DNA of 64,000 bases from Coptis chinensis (Eukaryota; Streptophyta; Magnoliopsida; Ranunculales; Ranunculaceae), in NCBI GenBank assembly GCA_015680905.1, contig CM027381.1, forward strand, positions 57,354,501 to 57,418,500. Direction: 5' to 3'. Every line of letters starts with the position of its first letter. Positions within the stretch are counted from its first letter, which is position 1. This document shows positions 58,115-64,000 of the stretch, one piece after another. The notes under the pieces are model-generated. The model was not told where the DNA came from. It worked only from the letters and a program-made list of their open reading frames with translations, and did no database searches. The position numbers and the translations under genes were made by a program.

Positions 58115-58507
58115 TTACAGCGAACTCTGAAACGCAAAGTGTGACGTGGTGTTTTTCCTACCCTCGAGAAGCATCTCTGCCATCATAATGTCGATGGTCT
58201 TCTTGTCTGGGGACTGTTCCGTCTGAGTATATATTTTCAGAGGAATCCCCAGAGCCTCACTCACCACCTCCTTAGTGAGCTCGAATGTGAGGCCATCCCT
58301 GACAACCATGATGCGGTATTCCTCCTCTCGTTGAATGTTGTTGTAAAATGAAAGAGTGAGAGAGGGATAATAACTCACGTTCCCCAACAAAACAAGAGAC
58401 TCACATCCTTTTCTTCTAATGTCAGTCTCAAAGTGCACTTCAAACAGATCGGAATTGAAGAGGGGTTCGAAATTTTGCTCCAACACTATTTTTAGGACTC
58501 GAGCCAT
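58115..58507 (-). CDS. Post-pol (env-position) ORF of element C, 130 residues, open
   Basis: Starts MARVLKIVLEQNFEPLFNSD and ends HFAFQSSL. It has a middle segment SYYPSLTLSFYNNIQREEEY and then LTFELTKEVVSEALGIPLKI. The pattern (F-LF---, aromatic FY-N, then a V/L-x-G/ALGIP segment) is reminiscent of the putative plant transposon protein domain often found in plant LTR elements; this is from memory. The N-terminal half matches the second post-pol ORF of element A and the C-terminal half matches the first, so it links the two. No signal peptide or membrane segment is apparent, which argues against a real envelope protein. Likely truncated at the C-terminus by a stop, because similarity to element A continues beyond it. 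Confidence 0.55.
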   Translation of the reverse strand: MARVLKIVLEQNFEPLFNSDLFEVHFETDIRRKGCESLVLLGNVSYYPSLTLSFYNNIQREEEYRIMVVRDGLTFELTKEVVSEALGIPLKIYTQTEQSPDKKTIDIMMAEMLLEGRKNTTSHFAFQSSL

Positions 58508-59879
58508 TTTGGGTAAGAGTTGATGAAATCTGAGTGGTTAGTTGTAATGAGGGTTGAAAATGGAGCTTACTGTAAAAATTTGGAGTGGTGGTGTTTTTAG
58601 GTGGGCGGGCGGTGGAAGAGGGCAGACACGCGCTTGGTTGGTATGGCTAGGGTTTGGGATTTTTAGGGAAGATGAGGGTCGGTCACGTAGTCGCGTGATA
58701 TATAAAGGATTTGATGGCACGTGCCTCTTTAAGTTGTATTAAATTTGGCCCCAAGTCCAAATGAAATCACGTAATTCTGATCATGTCCTTAGTGCTTCGA
58801 CAACTTCAAAAGCAAATCTATGCTTCGTTACTCATCCAATTCTGACCCGTGAGGTACCGAAACGATCAACATCGAAAATGCTACACAAGGATATAAAGTA
58901 AACTCACATCCAACTATGGATAAAAAACAGGTAAAGGAAAGAAAAGAAAAAGAACTGAAGGGAAATATATACAAACAAAAGAAGGAAGATTTTAATATTT
59001 TTTTTGGGTTTTGAATATTAATAAACTAAAATTTTAAAAAGGTGGGTCGTTTTAAGTCAAATTCCCAAGACTTGTTGAAGTTTTTGAAATTTTGAGTCAA
59101 TCCCAACCAGATAGTTGGATTACTCTCTTCAGTTGTGCTCAGTAAGCAGGTGGCTAGCACATGTAAACCTTGAAATCTGAATTTTCACTATGAGATTGAA
59201 GACCAAGGCAAGTTGGTGTTTAACAGTTCGAGTACCAGCCTTCTCTTATAGCTCGTCTCTTACGTGCCTATGAACTATTACCCAAACCAGGAATGGTTTT
59301 TGGTATATGTGTCCATATCTTCAATTGCAGTTCTCTAGGAAGTGCTTGCACACGATCATTGAAACTAATCCATCTAGTTTGCTAGGTGGAGGGTTTTTGT
59401 TCATAACAGAAAACTTTTTGAAAGTTTTGAGAAAGAGAGATTGAGAAGGGGAAAGATTTTGAGAATTTGAACGAAAGGGAGAATATTTGAAAATTTGTAC
59501 AAGTTTGAGTCTTTTAACATCAGATTTTTTAGACAAATAGAGAGGTGGAGGCAAAAGATAGAATTAAACAGAGAATAGTATTACTTTGGGTTACATGATT
59601 TGTTTAATTCTCGTTTGGATACGCCTCATCTTTTTTTTAAATAAAGAAATGTAAAAATAAAGAAAAAAAATTATATACTCGCTCCATAGGGTCACACTTA
59701 CTCAAAAGACGAGTAAAAACTGTTTTACAAATAATATGCGAGATATGTGTAGACCAAAGCTCTAGCACTTACAACCACACACTCCAAATAGAGGGTCCGG
59801 TTACCTTATTGATGTATTCCCTTTAAATAAAAAGATGGAATGGACTGGAAAGGGGAAGGAATACATCGTGGAAAAGAGG
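58508..59879 (-). other. Leader between integrase and post-pol ORF of element C
   Basis: Non-coding. It contains the conserved block at 59760-59820 also seen at 395-470 and 42990-43060, and the block at about 59475-59605 also seen at 7605-7745. Pyrimidine-rich sequence precedes the ORF on the minus strand (58700-58540). Confidence 0.55.
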
Positions 59880-62800
59880 ATTTAATTCTCGTATACAGGA
59901 TCTTGGAGAATGGTTTCTTCTACATCCGTAGACCGTAACTCATGAAAATGTTTGAGGCGCTAACCATTTACTTGAAATGTGTTGTTATCCTTGTGGTTCT
60001 TTAAAGTAATAGCCCCGTAAAGGGTGACTGCAGTTATTTTGAAAGGACCAGTCTATCGAGTAATAAGTTTTCCTGGGAAAAGATGCAATCTTGAGTTATA
60101 AAGCAAAACTTTTTGACATAAGCATCATTTTGAATCTCTTCAAGCTCATTTATTTGTAGTTTATGTTTTTCACCTTTCCTATCGAGATTATAATTAAGGG
60201 TTTTTACTGTCCACAGGGCGCGATGTTCTAGTTCAACTGGAAGATGACATGGTTTTCCAAAGACAAGCCTGTAGGGTGACATCCCTATAGGTGTTTTAAA
60301 AGCGGTTATGTACACCCACAATGCATCGTTTAGACGGAGCGACCAATCTTTCCTATTTGGATTAGCTATTTTTTCTAAGAAACGATTAATCTCTCAATGG
60401 GAGACTTCCACTTGACCACTTGTTTGCGGATGATATGCATTTGCAACCTTGTGCGTTACTCTATATTTTTTCATGATAAGTTCAAAAACTTGATTGCAAA
60501 AGTGTGATCCGTCATCACTGATGATGGCTTTTGGAACACTGAATCTTGAAAAAATATTTTTTCTTTTATGAAACAGACAACCATTTTGTTATCATTGTTA
60601 CGACATAGTATGGCCTCGATCCATTTGGATACATAGTCTATGGCTACTAGGATGTAAATGAAACCATTAGAAATTTGGGAAAGGTCCTATGAAATCGATA
60701 CCCTAAATATCGAAAATTTCTACTATGAGAATGGGATTTAAGGGCATCATGTTACGAGCAGAAATACGACCAAGATGTTGGCAACGAACGCATGCCTTGC
60801 AATGAACAAAGGTATCACAAAAGAGTGTTGACCAGTAAAATCTACATTGTAAAACTTTAGAAGCAGTTTTATTTGCACTAAAATGTCCTCCACAAGACTA
60901 CTCGTGACAAAAGGAAAGAACTGTGGACTGTTCCCATTCTGGAATGCAACGTCGAACGATCTGGTCCGGGCAATATTTAAAAAGATATGGATCATCCTAA
61001 TGATAGTACTTTACTTGAGCTAGAAACTTCTTCCAATGATTTCTATTCCATAAGGGTGGAGTCTCTTCAGTATCCAGATAGTTCACAATATTAGCATACC
61101 AAGGTGTAGAAAGGATCGCGTAAAGGTGCTCATTAGGAAAAGAATCTAAAATGTGATCGGAATCACTGTCACTATCATTAGTTAATCTAGATAAGTGGTC
61201 AGCCACAACGTTTTCAACTCCTTTTTTATCTTTTATCTCCAAAGTGAACTCTTGTAGGAGGAGGATCTATAGAATCAACCTATGTTTAGCATCCTTCTTC
61301 GCGAGAAGGTACCTAAGTGCTGCATGATCCGTGTAGATTAAGGTTTTTGAACCTATCAAATAAGGACGAAATTTGTCTAAAGTATAGACAATGGCTAATA
61401 ATTCCTTTTCTATGGTTGTATAATTTTGTTGAGCCTTATTTAGTGTTTACTTGCATAGTAAATAATTGTAGGTCCCTTATCATGTTTTTGACCTAGAACG
61501 ACGCCAACAACATAGTCGCTGGCGTCACACATGAGCTCAAACGGTTTTGACCAGTCAGGAGGTTGAATTATAGGTGCAATTATTAAAACACCTTTCAAAG
61601 TTTCGAAAGCCTGTATACAATCCAAGTTAAACTCAAAGGATGCATCCTTTATAAGAAGATTGGTTAAAGGTTTAGCAATTTGTGAGAAATATTGGATGAA
61701 TCTTCGATAAAATCCAGCATAGTCTAGAAAGGCTAGTATACCATGGATATTCCGTGGAATAGGTAGAGTAGAAATTTTGTCTATTTTAGCTTTATCGACC
61801 TCTATACCATTTTTAGACATAATGTGACCTAACACTATTCCCTTTTTTACCGTGAAGTGACAATTTTCCTAAATAAGGACCAAATTCTTTTCCTGACAAC
61901 ACGCCAATACTTTAGAAATGTTAGATGGGCAGTCGTCGAAAGAATCTCCATAGAGGGAAAAATCATCCATAAACACTTCCATGAATCTCTCCACCATAGC
62001 ACTGAAAATATGTAACATGCAGTGTTGAAATGTGGTAGGTACATTGCAGAGACCGAAGGGTATACGTGCATAAGCATAGGTTCCAAAAGGGCATGTGAAG
62101 GTAGTCTTTTCCTGATCGGATTCATCGATTAAGATCTGAAAATATCCTAAATATCTGTCAAAGAAACAGTAAAAAGCATGTCATGTTAAACATTCAAGCA
62201 TCTGATCTACAAATGGTAGGGGAAAATGATTTTTCCTTGTGACTACATTCAAATTTCGATAGTCAATACAAATCCTCCACATGATGGGAACTCGTGCTGG
62301 AATTAACTCCCCCACCTCATTATGGACCATTGTAATCCCAGACTTCTTGGGCACCACATAAATAGGACTAACCTATTCGCTATCAGATATTAGGTAAATG
62401 ATTCCATCATCTAGTAATCTTCAGATCTCCTCCCTTACTACTTCTTTCATAGCCAGGTTTAAACTATGTTGTGGCTCGCTAGAGGTATTGGCATTTTATT
62501 CCAGGTGAATCAGGTGTGTGCAAATATTTGGATCGATTCCTTTTAAATCATCAAGAGACCAACCAATGGCAGAACAATGCTCCTGAATCACTCTAACCAA
62601 GCACTTTTCTTCCTCTTTCGACAACTGAGATAAAATGATGATGGGATGAGTACCACCAGGATCAAGATAGATATATTTTAGGTTAGGAGGGAGAGGTTTC
62701 AGGTCAGGTGTAGGTGTTATGGGTAACAAGGTTTCTATAGGGTTCTGTTCTTCCATAGTAAATGCTTGGGCTGGTGAGGTCTTTTCATGTTTAGGTAACT

Positions 62801-63340
62801 CATCATTTGAACTGTATAAAGGGAAGGATTCCAAGGTGGCACTGGTATTTTCCTTATAATGATCCATATCAAAATTAGAATCTCCAAAGGATAAGAACTA
62901 ATACACCTCATTCTCTGGGAAAGTCCTATCACAATATTCTTGCACTACACTTTCTATCATACTCACCTCTCCATCCAACTCTTTTTCCATCATCATCTTG
63001 AGAACATTAACTTTGGGTGAGAGATTTTTGAAGGACAGGGTCATAGATCCATTGCGGCAATTTATGAGGGCGTTGGTTGTTGCCAAAAAGGTGCACCCTA
63101 GAATGATAGGTATGGAATCATGAGTGACTTCGGTGTCATGAATGACGAAATCAACAAGCTAGAAAAATTATTTATCCTTTACGAGCACATTTTTTACTAT
63201 GTCTTTTAGGTATTTAATGGAGCAATCAGCTAATTGTAAGGTCATAGTTGTAGGTGTAAGCTCATGGAAACTGAGTTGTTTAAATAGGTAGTATGGAAGG
63301 AGGTTAACACTTGATCTAAGGTCGAGCTGGGTGAAGTTTT
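59880..63340 (-). pseudogene. Element C pol: protease part, reverse transcriptase, RNase H, integrase
   Basis: Order on the minus strand. Protease part from about 63335 (LDLRSSVNLLPYYLFKQLSF, active-site Gly replaced by Arg; then PIILGCTFLATTNALINCRN). Pre-RT domain (63-residue segment with LKPLPPNLKYIYLDPGGTHP, AIGWSLDDLKGIDPNICTHL). Reverse transcriptase (WRICIDYRNLNVVTRKNHFP, RIPFGLCNVPTTFQHCML, catalytic VFMDDFSLYG near 61955). RNase H (PPDWSKPFELMCDASDYVVG and [11 protein letters not shown]). Linker (KKGVENVVADHLSRLTNDSD). Integrase zinc finger (DPYLFKYCPDQIVRRCIPEW, then CGGHFSANKTASKVL), catalytic core with several stops (IDFIGPFPKF), and C-terminus ([20 protein letters not shown]). 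In-frame stops and frame changes at many points make it inactive. It is the most complete Ty3/gypsy pol in the window and fixes the Athila-like identity. Confidence 0.9.
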
Positions 63341-63348
63341 AGTAATAG

Positions 63349-64000
63349 TGGAAGTATACTTCAAAAAGAATTTAGATTAGAAGTTGAGGTTCATCCTAAA
63401 TTGTTTAGAGTTTGAGTAAGGGAGATATGAAGAAGAAAGGTAGACTCTTGTAGGATTAGAATGGTTCTAAGCTATGAAAACTTGAAAGATAGATTGTTGT
63501 ATTGAAATGACTTGAAAATATAAAGGGAAAGATTGATTAAAACATAGAAATGAAAGCAAGCAACAAGATTGAAGATTGAAGATTGAAACAAAGACATGTA
63601 AATAACAAGTTGATTGAAAAGAAATAAAACAACAAGAAAAATAAAAACATAAATTGAAAAACAAGACAAGAAATTAAAAAAACCAAATGGTTTGGATCCT
63701 AAGACAATGGATGAGTTCTCTTTCCCTTGCTTTTTGTTTATATACCCCTACTTTTGCCATTTACAGATTTGCCCTTCTCCATTACAAACTAGACACCTCA
63801 CCCTTTCACTTTTGTTTTTGCTTTTTGGTTTCTTTATGACTAAGATAGGTTTAGGGAGAAAAGTTTTCATAATTTGAGATAAGGGTCTCCATCTTTGGCC
63901 TTCTAATTTGAGGACTTTGACTGTTGACTTTGACCAATTGACTTTGACTTTTTTAGTACTTTTTCCATAGCAGCTACTGGTTTTCATAATAAGCGTGATT
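63349..64000 (-). repeat. 5' LTR of element C, cut by the window edge
   Basis: Matches the inner ~650 bp of 51478-52283. Its inner end (plus strand TGGAAGTATACTTC at 63349) abuts protease sequence with no primer site between. The window ends in the AATAAGCGT segment shared with the other family-C LTRs. Confidence 0.8.

Larger units (their letters stand above)
51478..64000 (-). mobile_element. Athila-like element C (protease to integrase, post-pol ORF), gag deleted
   Basis: Minus-strand element running beyond the window. 5' LTR (from 63349 upward), then directly protease, reverse transcriptase, RNase H and integrase (63340-59880), leader (59879-58508), an open post-pol ORF (58507-58115), a long 3' region with an inserted DNA element (53896-56940), a polypurine tract (52284-52296) and the 3' LTR (52283-51478). 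The primer site and all of gag are missing: LTR sequence is joined to the protease active-site region. Pol carries multiple stops. The candidate target duplication at the left end is TTTAG (51473-51477); the other copy would lie outside the window. Confidence 0.85.

Noticed and set aside
1..64000. Organelle insertion, rRNA, tRNA genes, CRISPR arrays or integrated pararetrovirus
   Set aside because: No matching motifs were seen. The reverse transcriptases present belong to Ty3/gypsy, Ty1/copia and LINE types.

Overview
This is a plant nuclear window, most likely from a eudicot. It is AT-rich and made almost entirely of mobile elements inserted into one another. Recognisable host-type coding sequence is limited to fragments: a ubiquitin-specific protease 12/13-like fragment, an OS-9 (ER lectin)-like fragment and one unidentified C-terminal exon. 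The plant call rests on plant-type CACTA transposases (Tnp2, DUF4218 and DUF4216 parts), Athila-like Ty3/gypsy elements, a Ty1/copia element primed by initiator Met-tRNA, and plant-type splice sites in the captured gene pieces. Nothing resembles a prokaryotic operon, a CRISPR array or a virus.

Layout. 1-6902 (+): 3' part of Athila-like element A, with two degenerate post-pol ORFs, a polypurine tract and a 3' LTR. 6903-8429: relic and unassigned sequence. 8430-9191 (-): UBP12/13-like exons. 10577-30332: CACTA-1, with a tnpA-like gene (10577-12232) and a Tnp2 gene (12774-28692) split by CACTA-2. CACTA-2 (15161-27551) is a complete element of about 12.4 kb flanked by the duplication ATA. It carries its own six-exon Tnp2 gene, a captured OS-9-like fragment, and CACTA-3 (16830-21798) nested inside it. 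CACTA-1 itself interrupts a LINE reverse transcriptase (30333-32002). 32003-34619 is unassigned.

34620-49988 (-): a Ty1/copia element with two LTRs of about 707 bp. It is broken by an LTR of Athila-like family C (36253-37061) and by Athila-like element B (38590-48703). B is a non-autonomous derivative that keeps gag and protease but has no reverse transcriptase or integrase. B is in turn interrupted by a 1277-bp solo LTR (45766-47042) flanked by GAAAA. 51118-51477 (-): C-terminal exon of an unidentified gene, cut by the 3' LTR of Athila-like element C (51478 to beyond 64000, -). C has a decayed pol, one still-open post-pol ORF, and an inserted 3-kb DNA element with 37-bp inverted repeats (53896-56940).

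How the parts relate. The transposon genes make sense only as parts of their elements, and nearly all are broken by stops, frameshifts or insertions. The most interesting biology is (i) host gene fragments with preserved intron-exon structure lying sense-oriented downstream of CACTA transposase genes, (ii) three CACTA elements nested like dolls, and (iii) an Athila-like lineage (A and B) whose long 3' region is punctuated by repeated polypurine-tract-like motifs. All calls come from reading the sequence by eye and from recalled protein families. No database search or alignment was run.
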